Source: DASRLE01 sp963825315
GTDB lineage: Bacteria; Verrucomicrobiota; Verrucomicrobiia; Limisphaerales; Palsa-1400
Assembly (NCBI GenBank): GCA_963825315.1
Contig: CAWGST010000002.1
Span: 372,001-436,000 of the forward strand
DNA: 64,000 nucleotides
Direction: 5' to 3'
Below are positions 7,598-19,189 of the stretch, piece after piece. Made by a program: the position numbers and the translations under genes. The stretch's first letter is position 1. Every line of letters begins with the position of its first letter. Below the pieces are notes generated by a model. That model worked only from the letters and a program-made list of their open reading frames with translations, was not told the DNA's origin and searched no databases.

Positions 7598-9950
7598 GTC
7601 CATCGCGGCCGTTTTGTTGCTGGGCGCCGCGGCTTGCCTGGGAGCCAATGTTCCGTTTGACAACGACTGGCGCTTTTTCAAGGGCGATCCCGGGGGCGCA
7701 GAACAGCCCGAGTTTAATGACGCCGGCTGGCAGGCGGTGAGATTGCCGCACGACTGGAGCATCGCCGGGCCGTTCGACGAGGAGAACCCCGCAGGCGGGG
7801 CGGGAGGTTTTCTCCCGTCCGGGGTGGGCTGGTATCGCAAGGAATTTACGCTGCCCAAGGAAGACGCCGGCCACCGGGTGTGGATCGAATTTGATGGCGT
7901 GATGGCCAACAGCGACGTCTGGATCAACGGCTGCCTGTTGGGCCATCGACCCTCGGGCTATGTGGCCTTCGCCTACGACATGACCTCGCACCTGCGCTTT
8001 GACGGCAGGCGCAATGAGGTGGCGGTACGCGCGGATACTTCCAAGCAACCCGCGTCGCGCTGGTACGCCGGAGCGGGGATTTATCGTCATGTGCGGTTGC
8101 TGAAATTGAACCCGGCGCATCTGGATCCTTGGGGCACGTTCATCACGACGCCGGAGGTGACGCCGGAGCGGACCGTGGTGCGGGCGCAATTCACCATTGT
8201 CAATCAATCGGAAACATCGTGCTCCGCTGCGGTGGACCTGGCGATTTCCGACGCCAGCGGCCGCGTCATCCAAACGGTCAAATCCAGCCCGGAATCCGCG
8301 CCCCCCGGCTCCAGTGAGTTGACGGTCGAAGCGGTGATGGACAAACCGAGCCGGTGGGACATTGACAACCCGGCGCTGTATCAGGCGCTCCTCACGCTGC
8401 GGGACGGCGACACTATAATTGACACGCAGACCACGCCCTTCGGCATCCGGGAATTTCACTTCGATCCGGAAACCGGCTTCTGGTTGAACGGCCGGAACTT
8501 CAAGCTCAAGGGAGTTTGCCTGCACGCGGACGGGAGTTGTTTTGGCGCCGCCGTGCCGCCGGGAGTTTGGGAGCGCCGCCTGCGCGCGCTGCGCGAACTG
8601 GGCGTCAACGCCATTCGCACGGCCCACAACCCGCCGGCGTCCGAATTCCTCGACTCGTGCGACCGCCGGGGGATGCTGGTCATGGACGAGTTTTTCGATT
8701 GCTGGACGGTGGGCAAAAACAAGTTCGATTATCATCTTTATTTCACGAACTGGTCGCAGACCGACGCCCGGGACACAATCCGGCGCAACCGCAACCACCC
8801 AAGCATTATACTTTACAGTGTCGGGAACGAAATTCATGACACGCCTGACGCCAGGCTGGCCTGCGGAATCCTGGAGGAACTGGCGGAGGTTTGCCACAAG
8901 AACGACCCGACGCGCCCGGTGACGCAGGCGCTGTTCCGGCCCAACGTCAGCGGGGATTACACCAACGGGCTGGCGGATTTGCTGGACGTGATCGGCACCA
9001 ATTATCGCGACAGCGAACTGCTTGCCGCCCGGCGGGCCAGGCCCTCGCGCAAAATCATCGGCACCGAGCAGCGGCAGGATCGCGCGACCTGGCTGGCGTG
9101 CCGGGACCATCCCGACCACGCCGGGCAATTCCTCTGGACGGGCGTGGATTACCTCGGAGAATCGCGCCGGTGGCCGGTCATCGCGGCGGGGTCGGGCCTG
9201 CTCGACCGTTGCGGCCAGCCGCGCCCGGCGGCCTTCCAGCGGCAATCGTGGTGGTCGGACAAGCCGATGGTCTTCATCGCCCGCCGCCTCCGGGCGGAAC
9301 GGACGGAATCCGGGGACCCCGGCTTTACCCCGCTGGATCGGCGTCAAGAAGTATTTTCCGATTGGACGCCGCGGGACGGGACGCCGCACGAAGAAACGGT
9401 GGAGGTCTATAGCAATTGCGGCGAGGTGGACTTGTTGCTCAACGGGCGCTCCCTCGGTTCGCGCCCCTTGCCGGCGGACGCTTCGCCGCGGGTCTGGCAG
9501 GTTCCGTTCCAGCCCGGCGAATTGGTGGCCATCGGCAAAAACAACGGGCGGGCCGCGGCGTCCCACACATTGCGCACGGCGGGAGCGCCGGCTAAAATTG
9601 TGTTGACCGCCGATGAGAAGCAGTTGGCGCCCGGATGGGACGACCTCGCGGTAGTGCGCGCCATCGTGACCGACGCGAAAGGCGTGCCGGTCCCCAGCGC
9701 CACCAACCTGATCACCTTTGCCATTGGCGGACCGGGAGTCATCGCAGCGGTGGACAGCGCGGACAATGCCAGTCATGAGCCGTTTCAAAGCCATGAGCGG
9801 CGGGCTTTTCAAGGCGAATGCTTCGCCATGGTCAGGGCTTTGCCGAAGCGGGGAAAAATCCGGGTGAAGGCGGCGGCGGCGAATCTCAAAGGGGCCTCCG
9901 TCACGATCCCCGTGCCGGCTGAAAATGAAGGATTGCAACGCGCGCCATGA
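7587..9950 (+). CDS. Glycoside hydrolase family 2 (beta-galactosidase type)
   Basis: 787 residues from ATG 7587 with signal peptide (SIAAVLLLGAAACLGA). Domain order is that of GH2: sugar-binding jelly roll (about 20-170, FDNDWRFFKGD..LPHDWS), Ig-like domain (about 180-295), TIM barrel (about 300-570) and C-terminal DUF4982/Ig-like domains. The barrel shows RTAHNPPASEFLDSCDRRGMLV and SVGNEIHD, whose Glu is the acid/base; IIGTEQRQD probably holds the nucleophile Glu. Substrate is likely a beta-galactoside or related sugar of pectin side chains. It starts 11 bases inside the PL22 gene and its stop overlaps the next start as ATGA, so the genes are translationally coupled. Confidence 0.9.
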   Translation: MKSKSIAAVLLLGAAACLGANVPFDNDWRFFKGDPGGAEQPEFNDAGWQAVRLPHDWSIAGPFDEENPAGGAGGFLPSGVGWYRKEFTLPKEDAGHRVWIEFDGVMANSDVWINGCLLGHRPSGYVAFAYDMTSHLRFDGRRNEVAVRADTSKQPASRWYAGAGIYRHVRLLKLNPAHLDPWGTFITTPEVTPERTVVRAQFTIVNQSETSCSAAVDLAISDASGRVIQTVKSSPESAPPGSSELTVEAVMDKPSRWDIDNPALYQALLTLRDGDTIIDTQTTPFGIREFHFDPETGFWLNGRNFKLKGVCLHADGSCFGAAVPPGVWERRLRALRELGVNAIRTAHNPPASEFLDSCDRRGMLVMDEFFDCWTVGKNKFDYHLYFTNWSQTDARDTIRRNRNHPSIILYSVGNEIHDTPDARLACGILEELAEVCHKNDPTRPVTQALFRPNVSGDYTNGLADLLDVIGTNYRDSELLAARRARPSRKIIGTEQRQDRATWLACRDHPDHAGQFLWTGVDYLGESRRWPVIAAGSGLLDRCGQPRPAAFQRQSWWSDKPMVFIARRLRAERTESGDPGFTPLDRRQEVFSDWTPRDGTPHEETVEVYSNCGEVDLLLNGRSLGSRPLPADASPRVWQVPFQPGELVAIGKNNGRAAASHTLRTAGAPAKIVLTADEKQLAPGWDDLAVVRAIVTDAKGVPVPSATNLITFAIGGPGVIAAVDSADNASHEPFQSHERRAFQGECFAMVRALPKRGKIRVKAAAANLKGASVTIPVPAENEGLQRAP

Positions 9951-12900
9951 GCTCAACCGTCAAAATAATTTTGTGCGCCGGCCTGCTCGCCGCGACGGCG
10001 GCCGCGCGCGCCTCCAGCGGAACCATTTCCCTCGAAGGCACCTGGCAGTTCGGCCTGGACCCAAACGACACCGGCAACAACGAAAAATGGTTCGACCGCG
10101 ATCTGCCGCAACGCATCCGCCTGCCCGGCGCGTTGCAAGCGCAGGGGTACGGCGATGAAATCAGTATTGATACGCCGTGGGTGCTTTCGCTTTACGATCA
10201 TCTCTGGTTTTTGCGGGACGATTACCGCGCCTATACCAACGCGGGCCATGTGAAGGTTCCGTTTTTGTGCCAGCCCCCGCGGCATTATCTGGGCGCGGCG
10301 TGGTATCGGCGCGAGATTGAGATTCCGGCGGGCTGGGAAAGCCGGCGCATCGTGCTTTTCCTGGAGCGTCCGCATTGGGAGACGCGGGTCTGGCTGGACG
10401 GCGCGCCGCTCGGCACGAACCTGTCGCTGTGCGCGCCGCACCAATACCAATTGGGCACGGCTCTCAAAGCGGGCCGGCACAGCCTGGCGATTCGGGTGGA
10501 TAACCGCCTGCTCTTGCCGTATCGCCCCGACGCCCATTCCGTTTCCGACTCGCTCGGCGGCGCGTGGAACGGAATCGTCGGCAAAATCGAACTGCGCTCG
10601 ACCCCAGGCGTCTGGCTGGACACCGTGGATTTGTACCCGATTCCAAATGAAACGAACAAAGTGCGGGTGGTCGCGCGCCTGGGCAACGTTTCGGGCCAGG
10701 CCGGAAAGGGAGAGATCTCGGTCCCGGCGGTGCATGCGCAAATCCCCGTCGCCTGGGACGCCAGTGGCGGCCACAGTGAGTTCGAATGCGACTTGCCGCA
10801 GGGGCGAAGTTTTTGGTGGGATGAATTCAACCCGAATCTCGGCAGCCTCGACTTTCAATTGTCCACCGGCGACACCAAATCGGTTCGTTTTGGGTTGCGC
10901 ACCCTTGGCATCGGCGGCGGCCACTTTTACGTCAATGGCCGGCAGACGGAATTTCGCGGCACGCACAACGGCGGCGATTTCCCGTTGACCGGGTATCCGC
11001 CCACCGGCGTTGATTCATGGAAGCGCCTCATCCGCATTTGCCAGAACTGGGGACTCAACCTCATGCGCTTTCATTCCTGGTGCCCGCCGGAAGCCGCGTT
11101 CACGGCCGCGGACGAATTGGGTTTTTATCTCCAGCCCGAATGCGGGATGTGGAACGAAATCAGCCCGGACACGCCGATGGAGAAAATGCTTTATGAGGAA
11201 ACCGACCGGATGATTGAGGCCTACGGAAACCATCCCTCGTTTGTCCTTCTCTCGCCGGGCAATGAACCGAAAGGCCACTGGAAAGAGTCGCTTTCCAAAT
11301 GGGTCGGCCATTACCGCGGGCAAGACCCGCGGCGGCTTTACACGACGGGCACGGGATGGTCTATTATTGATAGACCCGGCCCGGTGGAGGGGGCCGATTA
11401 CCTGGCGACGGGCCGCATCGGCCCCAAGCCGGTGCGGGGCAAATCGGCGTGGTTCGGCGGCGATTATGCGGAGTCGCTCGCCGGGGTGAATGTGCCGGTG
11501 CTCTCGCATGAATTGGGGCAATGGTGCGCCTACCCGGATTACTCGGTCATCGCGAAATTCACCGGCGTGATGCAGCCGGGCAACTACGAGATTTTCCGCG
11601 ACTCGCTGGCGGCGCACGGATTGCTGGAGCAGGACGCGCGTTTTGCCTGGGCCTCGGGGCGTTTTCAATTGGCCTGCTACAAGGAGGAGATCGAAGCCAA
11701 CCTGCGCACGCCGGGCCTGGATGGTTTTGAACTTCTCGACCTGCACGATTACACCGGCCAGGGCACGGCGCTGGTCGGGTTGCTGGACACTTTTTGGGAG
11801 GAAAAAAGTTATGCGACGCCGGAGGAATTCCGCCATTTCTGCAACACAACGGTTCCGTTGGCCCGTTTGCGGCATCGGGTTTTGACCACGGCAGACACGC
11901 TGGAGGCGGAGATCGAGGCCGCGCATTTTGGCGCCGCGCCGCTCCCCAACGCCGCCGTGGCCTGGCAGATTGCTGGCGCGTCCAACCAAGCCATCGCGGA
12001 GGGAATGCTTCCCGCCGTCACGCTGCCCATCGGCAAGAACATTCTGCTGGGCCGGGTGAGCGTGGGGTTGCAGAACGTGGCCGCGCCGCAGGCGTGTGTG
12101 TTGGAGGTCAAGATCAAAGGCGCACCGTTCCGCAACGAATGGAATTTCTGGGTCTATCCGGCTTCCGCCCCGTTCCCCGCCCCGGGAAACGTGCTGGTGA
12201 CCCGCTCCTGGGAGGACGCGGCCGGGCACCTGGCGAGGGGAGGACGGGTCCTTTTCCTGCCGCGCAACACGGACCTGGATTGGACCTGTCCGCCGCTGGA
12301 CGCCGTTCCTGTTTTTTGGAATCGCCTGATGAACCCTGGATGGGGCCGGATGCTCGGGCTGTGGTGCGACACCAACCATCCCGCCCTGGCCGGGTTCCCA
12401 ACCGCGGCCAATTGCGACTGGCAATGGACGGAGTTGCTGCGCGGCGTCCGCGCCGTCAATCTGGACCGGTTCCCGCGCTCGTTGCAGCCGATCGTGGCGG
12501 CGATCGACGACTGGAACCGGAACTGGAAACTGGCCCCCCTGTTCGAGTGCCGGGTGGGGCCGGGCCGGCTGATGGTCTGCTCGTTCGACTTGACAACCGG
12601 GCTGGAGGGCCGCCCGGCCGCCCTCCAGTTGCGGAGCTCGCTGCTCGACTACATGGCTGGCCCGCGGTTCGATCCGCAATGCTCCGTGGCGGCGGCGGAC
12701 ATGGAAAACATTCTTTTTGACACAATGATCATGCGCCGGCTGGGGCCAAGGCCGAAGGCGAAGGCGACGCTCGCGCCGCCATCGACGGCGATCCAAACAC
12801 GGCCTGGATGTGCGGCGGGACCGGACGCAGGCAGAGCGGCACGAGCCATCCGCACACCTTGACGGTCACATTCCCGGCGCTGGTTTCGATCAATGGCGTT

Positions 12901-13245
12901 TGCCTTATGCCTCGCCAGAACGACCGCGATCATGCCGGGGACACGCGCGCTTTCACCATCGAGGTCAACAACAACGGGCAGGAGTGGCGCGGGGTGGCGC
13001 GCGGGGAATTGGTCTCGACATGGGCGCCGCAGCGCATCCCGTTTGGGCAAACGGTGAGCGCCCGGCAATTGCGCTTCACCGCCTTGTCGGGTTTTGGCCC
13101 GGACGCCAGCACGGCGATCGCCGAATTGGCAGTCCTCTACGCGGGGCCAAAACTGCCGGAAACCGGGCCGGGCAACTTCGAATTTCAACCTTCGCGCAGC
13201 ACCTCGACCAACGTGGACGAGGGCCGCGCCCCGGTCAAACCATGA
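9947..13245 (+). CDS. GH2-like hydrolase with F5/8-type C domain (frameshifted)
   Basis: ATG 9947 overlaps the preceding stop (ATGA). Signal peptide (VKIILCAGLLAATAAARA), then GH2 sugar-binding and Ig domains and a TIM barrel with LLSPGNEPKG (acid/base Glu candidate) and NVPVLSHELGQW (nucleophile Glu candidate). The frame runs to TGA at 12862, but from about 12721 coding character moves to another frame that reads AIDGDPNTAW at 12778-12807, the usual start of a discoidin (F5/8 type C) carbohydrate-binding domain, ending at 13245. An upstream stop in the second frame at 12718-12720 limits the break to about 12721-12780; one missing base would restore one protein of about 1,100 residues. Secreted; probably acts on pectin side chains. 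Confidence 0.8.
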
Positions 13246-15100
13246 AGATTTGGGCCTTCCTCATCTGGCTGGCCAGCGCGACCGCCGCTTTTGGCGCGGG
13301 TGTCACACTGACCGAAGACCCGGCCGCCTACACGCTGGCCAACGGCGTGATCACAGCCAAAGTCAACAAACGTTCCGCCGACCTGGTCTCGCTGCGCTAC
13401 CAGGGGCTTGAATTGCTGGGGAACACTTCAGGCCGTCCCTACGGTTACTGGTCGCATTCGCCCGCCAGGCTGCGCGAAACCAACAGCGTGACCATCGATC
13501 CCGCGCGCAACGGTGGCGCCCGCGCCGAGGTGTCCATCAAAGGCTATTACACCAACAGGAGTTCCGGGTTCGGTTTTGGCAGCACGGCGGCGGACATCGA
13601 AATCCGCTACACGCTGGGGCGGGACGACGCAGGTGTTTATACTTATTCGATTTTCACTCATCCGACCAACTATCCCGGCACCGGGGTGGGTGAGGCGCGG
13701 TTTGGGGTGAAGCTCAACCCGGACGTGTTCGATTTTCTTTCGATTGACAGCCGGCGGCAGCGGCTGATGCCCAAGCCGGAAGACTGGGACAACGGGACGG
13801 AATTGAACTTTAAGGAAGCGCGCCGTCTCACGACGGGCGTCTATCAAGGCCAGGTCGAGCACAAGTACGACTATTCGGCCATTCAATTCGACATCCCCGC
13901 CTTCGGCTGGTCGGGCACGCGGCGCCATGTCGGCTTGTGGTTCGTCAATCCGTCTATCGAGTATCTGAGCGGGGGCGCGACGAAAGTCGAATTGACAGGG
14001 CATCTGGATGACAACGACGGGGGGGCGCCGACCTTGTTGAATTATTGGCGCGGCAGCCACTACGGCGGCAGCGTCTGCCCGGTGGCCGCGGGCGAGGCGT
14101 GGAGCAAGGTCATCGGTCCGTTTTTGATTTACTGTAACGCCGGCCCGGCCCCGAGGCGATGTGGAAGGACGCGCTGGCGCGGGCGAAGGCCGAAACGGCG
14201 GCGTGGCCCTACCCGTGGGTCGAGGGGGTCGATTATCCCGGGAAGAAGCAACGCGGGATGGCAAGCGGAAAATTGGTATTGACAGATCGTCAGTTTCCCG
14301 GATTGAAAATGTCCAATGTGCTGGTGGGTTTGGCCGCGCCCGATTACGCCGCGCGCGGCGGGCGCTTGGGCGGGGCCGGAACAGTCGATTGGCAACTGGA
14401 CGCCAAGCATTACGAGTTTTGGACGCGCGGCCAGGACGACGGCCAATTCCAGATCGAAAACGTTCGTCCCGGCGTTTATACGCTGCACGCGATCGCGGAC
14501 GGCGTGCTGGGGGAATTCAGCCAATCGAACATTGTGGTCCAGGCGGGCAAGCCGTTGCAGCTCGGCGCGCTGCGCTGGGAGCCGGTCCGTTACGGGCGCC
14601 AGCTCTGGGAAATCGGCGTGCCCAACCGCTCCGCCGGGGAATTCCGACACGGCGATCACTACTGGCAATGGGGCCTCTATTACGATTACACGAACGAGTT
14701 CCCGCATGATGTCAATTATACCGTCGGCCGGAGCGACTTTCACAAGGATTGGAATTACGCCCAGGTGGGGCGCCGCGGCCGGGGGACGACGTGGTCGATT
14801 CATTTCAAGTTCACGGGCGTGCCGCGCGGGCGGGCGACCCTGCGCCTGGGCATCGCGGCGGCCAGTGTTCGAGAGGGCATCCAAATCAGCGTCAACGACC
14901 AACCGGCCGGCGGCACCGGGCCCATCCCCGACACCGCCACGATCCGGCGCGACGGCATCCGGGGGTATTGGACGGAGCGGGACGCGGCTTTCGACGCGGC
15001 CTTGCTGAAAGAAGGCGAGAACATCCTGAAATTGGAAATCCCCGCCGGCGACCCCACCAGCGGGGTGGAATATGATTATGTGCGGTTGGAGTTGGAGTGA
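13242..15100 (+). CDS. Rhamnogalacturonan lyase, PL4-like (frameshifted)
   Basis: ATG 13242 overlaps the upstream stop (ATGA); signal peptide WAFLIWLASATAAFG. Three-part PL4 layout: catalytic super-sandwich domain (to about residue 330), FN3-like domain, and C-terminal jelly-roll CBM-like domain (WEIGVPNRSAGEFRHGDHYWQWG... to VEYDYVRLELE). The paralogue at 40627-45996 shows the same order, with IYCN, a short linker, and AWPY. Here the frame breaks within GGCCCCG at about 14147-14153: IYCNAGPA continues as EAMWKDALARAKAETAAWPY one base earlier, so one C seems missing. PL4 enzymes cut the rhamnose-galacturonate backbone of pectin by beta-elimination, outside the cytoplasm. Confidence 0.85.
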
Positions 15101-15143
15101 TTTTGAGCTTTCAATTTTCCACCGTAAGTATTAAACTTTGTTC

Positions 15144-18100
15144 ATGTTCCAACATGGTTTCCATTGGCTGCGGATTTTGGCGTCAGCGGGGCTGGCCTGC
15201 GCCTTTTGCGCGTGCGCCAGCGGGGCGGACGCTGCGCCGACAGGCTACCTGATTGACGTTTGGGACACAGAGGATGGCCTCCCCAACAGCACAGTCACGG
15301 CGGTGGCCCAAACCCCGGATGGCTACCTTTGGGTCGGCACTTACGACGGCTTGGCGCGCTTCGACGGGGTGCGCTTTGTGACGTTCGATCCGGGCAACAC
15401 CCCGGCATTGCGCCACGCGCGAGTGCAGGCGCTCTACGTGGACACCTCGGGCACGCTCTGGATCGATACTTATCGGGGGTCCATGACCTCTTACCGGGAC
15501 GGGGCTTTTCACGCGGAGGACACGGGGCAAAGCGGCTTCGACCTGCACACGACGCTGGTGTGGTCCTCGCCGCAAGAGGAGGTTTTTGTGGGGCAGTTTG
15601 GGGACGTGCTGCGACGGACGCACGCCGGGCGCAACCCGGCCTGGACGGCGAAGGCGCCGCCGGAAGGATCGCGTCCCATTTTCCAATGCGCAGACAAGGA
15701 CGGGACGTTGTGGTTCCTGAACCGGGATGGGCGGATTGTTCGATTTCTCAACGATCACTTCGAGGACCTGCCGCCCGGCGCGGCCTGAGCAACCGCGTAT
15801 TGACAGTGGCGACGGATGCGCAGGGGGTGATTTGGGCGGGGGCGCAGAATGAAATCGCGCACTGGCGCGGCGACGGTTTTGAAGACATGACGCCGACCAA
15901 CGGAGAGCGGGTGTTTGATCCAAGTCTGGTGTTTCCGACCCGGTCGGGCGCGCTCTGGGTGCTGACGGACGACCGCTTGCGCAAACAGGTTGGCCGGCAA
16001 TGGGTGGCGGAGGCGGCGGAATGGCAGGGATTGCTGGGACGCTCGGCGGGCCACGCCATGGGGGCGCACGAAGACCGCGATGGCGGCGTCTGGTTCAATC
16101 ATTACGGCAACGGGCTGTTTCACGTCGCGCCCGACGGGCGCTTGCAGCATTTCACGACCAAGAACGGATTGCCCGGGGACCGGGTGGAAGCGTGGTATCA
16201 AGGGCGCGAAGGCGGCGTGTGGCTGGGGATAGACCGCGGCGGACTGACGCGCTTGCGCGACCGCCGGTTTCAGGTAATCGGCCTTTCCGAGGGCCTGCCC
16301 GCCCGCTCCGCGTTGTCGGTCTGCCAAAGCCGCGACGGCGCGGTGTGGATTGGGACGGCGGGCGGCGGATTGTGCCGCTGGAGCGAAGGGACCATGACTC
16401 GTTTCGCGGTGGGCGACAGCGTGGCAGCCGATTTCATTTTCTCGCTGTATCCACGGCCCGACGGCGGTCTCTGGTTGAGCGCGCGGGATGAGGACTTGTT
16501 CGAATTCAAGGACGGCGCGATCCGCCCGCCGCCGTGGGAGACGCATGGCGTCAAGTCGATTTTGACCGATCGCGCCTGGCTGTGGATCGGCAGCAAAACG
16601 GGATTGTCGTGGTGGACGCCGGCGGGCCGGCGGACGTTCGGCGCGGCCGATGGGATGGCGCCGATGGCCATCCGGGCGCTGGCGGAGGCGCCGGACGGGG
16701 CGGTTTGGTGCGGGGCGGACGACGGGACGCTCTACCGGTGCGAGCCGGACCATTTGCAGGCCTTCCATGCCAATGACGCGCTGGCCGGGCAGGCGATCGG
16801 GTCACTGCTGGCGGATGAGGACGGCGTAATTTGGGCGGGAACGTTCCGGGGCGGGTTGCTGCGTTTTGCGAACGGAAAATTCAAACGGTTCACTGCCAAG
16901 CAAGGGTTGTACGCCGATGTGATCGGACAGATTTTGCAGGACAACCAGCAACGGCTCTGGCTGGGCACGCATCGCGGGATTTTCTGCGTGTCCAAGAAGG
17001 CGCTCAACGCCTGCGCGGAAAGCAAGGCCAAAACAGTGGATTGCGTGACTTTTGGCCGCCTGGATGGACTCCCAACCCTGGAGTTTGCCGATGGCTACCA
17101 GCCTGCCTGCTGGCGGGGCAATGACGGACGCCTCTGGTTTGCCACCGTCCGGGGGATCGTATCGGTCAAGCCGGAGGCGTTGACAGCGCGAGCGTTGCCA
17201 CCGCCGGTGGTCATCGAGGAAGTGCAGGTGGATGGAGAGCCGCTGGCCTTGAACGCGGGCAAATCGGTCATCCCGCCCGGCCACAAGCAATTTGAATTTC
17301 GTTTTACCGCCTTGAATTTTGACGCCCCGGACAAGACGCGCTTCCGCTACCGTATCGATGGATTGGACGATGATTGGGTGGACGCCGACACGCGGCGGAC
17401 GGCGCACTACGGGAACCTTCCGCCCAATCACTATCGTTTCCGCGTTATCGCCTGCAGTGGCGAAGGAGGCTGGAACGAAGCCGGGGCGGCACTGGCGTTT
17501 ACCGTCGAACCGCATTTTTACCAGACGTGGTGGTTTCTGGCTCTGGTCAGCATCGTCATCATGGGGGGCGGAGTGGGTATGGCGCGCCGGGCCGCGACGC
17601 TCAAGTACCGCCGCGACCTCTCCCGCTTGGAACAGCAATATGCCGTCGAGCGCGACCGCTCCCGTATCGCCCAGGATATCCACGACGACCTGGGCGCGGG
17701 ATTGACGCAGATTACGCTGTTGGGCGAGTTGGCGCGGCGCGAGCCGGGAGACGCCAGCGTGCATTTGGATCGCATTTCCCGCGCCGCCCGGCAATTGACG
17801 CGCTCGATGGACGAGATCGTCTGGGCGGTGGATCCGCAGCACGACACGCTCAATGGGTTGATGGATTATATCTCGGCGTTTGCGGAGGACTTTTTGCGCG
17901 TGGCGGGGATTCACTGCCGGATGGATTTGCCGGCGGCGCTGCCACAACGGCGGGTCGATGCCGAATTGCGCTACAATCTTTTCCTGGCAGTCAAAGAGGC
18001 GCTCAACAACGTGGTCAAACATGCGCATGCGACGGAGGTTTGGTTGCGGCTGCGAGTGCAAGAAGGCGGCTTCACGCTGGTCGTGGAGGACAACGGCTGC

Positions 18101-18334
18101 GGCTGCAACGGACAGGGAAACGGCAACGGAGCGACAGCCAAAGCCGAGGCTGCCCAGGATCGCCTGGCCACCGGTTCGGGCCTGCCCAACTTGCAGAAAA
18201 GACTGCACGCCGTCGGCGGCCACTGCACGGTGCTCAGTGTGCCGGGAGAGGGAACGCACATCGAAATGACCATTCACCTCAACGATCCCGTATCGCCAAT
18301 TGTGGCGATTGGCCAAAACGGGGCCAACCATTAG
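15144..18334 (+). CDS. Sensor histidine kinase with Reg_prop propeller (frameshifted)
   Basis: From ATG 15144: signal-anchor segment, then about 650 residues of two-component-regulator propeller repeats (TPDGYLWVGTYDGLARFDG and many like it), a Y_Y_Y domain (about 700-760), one membrane span (WWFLALVSIVIMGGGVGM), HisKA_3 dimerisation domain with phospho-acceptor His in QDIHDDLGAGLTQI, and HATPase_c with NNVVKHAHA, VEDNGCG and GSGLPNLQKRL. The frame breaks at about 15775-15786: GAA meets TGA, while the true sequence (GLSNRVLTVATDAQG) continues one base earlier. The periplasmic propeller probably senses oligosaccharides released by the neighbouring lyases and signals to the regulator at 18469. 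Confidence 0.9.
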
Positions 18335-18468
18335 ACTCTCACCATGACCCAGGCGCCAGCAGCGAGGGAATTCTCCGGGATGCGTAATGATCCGGCGAAC
18401 GGCTCCGCGGCAGCGTGTCCCTGCCGCTCCAAACACGGAAGGCCGCGCCTCGGTTCCGTTGCCTTTGC

Positions 18469-19145
18469 ATGAGCATTTCTGTTTCCATCGTGGAGGATGA
18501 CCTGGAGGTTCGCACCACCCTGGCGCATTTGATTGACAGTTCGCGCGGGTATCGTTGCGCCAGCCGGCACGCCAGCGGCGAGGAGGCCCTGGCGCAGATT
18601 CCCAAAGTTCCGCCCGACGTCGTTTTGATGGACATCAACCTGACCGGCCTCAATGGCGTGGAGTGTGTCCGCCGCCTGAAGCCTTGGTCCCGGCGACCCA
18701 AATCATCATGTTGACCGTGTATCAAAACACCGAACACATTTTCAACGCCCTGGCGGCGGGGGCCACGGGCTATTTGCTCAAACAGACGCCGCCCTCGGAA
18801 TTGCTGGCCGCAATCGCCGACGTGCATGCGGGTGGTTCGCCCATGAGCAGCCATATTGCGCGCAAAATCGTGCAATCGTTCCAAAGGCCGGTCGGCGCGG
18901 CGCGCGAGCCGGTCGCGCTTTCGCCCCGTGAGTTGGAAGTGTTGGGCCTTTTGGCCAAAGGCTATTTGTACAAGGAAATTGCTGATATGCTTAGACTGAC
19001 CTACGCCACGGTGCATACCCATATCCGGCATATTTACGAGAAGCTGCAAGTTCGCTCGCGCACCGAAGCGGTGGCCATGCACTTGGGCCAGGTTCGGCCC
19101 GCGCCCGTGGCCGCCGCCAAAGGCGGCAATTTCCATTTCTTTTAG
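18469..19145 (+). CDS. NarL/LuxR-family response regulator (frameshifted)
   Basis: ATG 18469. Receiver domain: acidic pair in SIVEDDLEV, phospho-acceptor Asp in VVLMDINLTGLNG, then LTVYQNTEHIFNALAAGATGYLLKQ with the conserved Thr and Lys. LuxR-type helix-turn-helix at the end: LSPRELEVLGLLAKGYLYKEIADMLRLTYATVHTHIRHIYEKLQVRSRTEA. The frame breaks at about 18676-18684: RRLKP runs into a stop, while the continuation ALVPATQIIML reads one base earlier, so AAGCC probably was AAGGCC. It lies 134 bases after the sensor kinase gene on the same strand and is its likely partner, controlling the pectin locus. Confidence 0.9.
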
Positions 19146-19189
19146 CCGGAGGCGCAGCTCAGTTTTTGCGAGGGTAATGGGAAGGCCGG

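Noticed and set aside
7506..9956. 816-codon open frame on the minus strand opposite the GH2 gene
   Set aside because: It mirrors the plus-strand GH2 gene, has Arg/Pro/Gly-rich low-quality composition and no motifs; the plus strand carries clear GH2 signatures.
18661..18720. Programmed frameshifting as an explanation for the broken response regulator
   Set aside because: No slippery heptamer or downstream structure stands out, and similar breaks occur in unrelated neighbouring genes, so a missing base is more likely.
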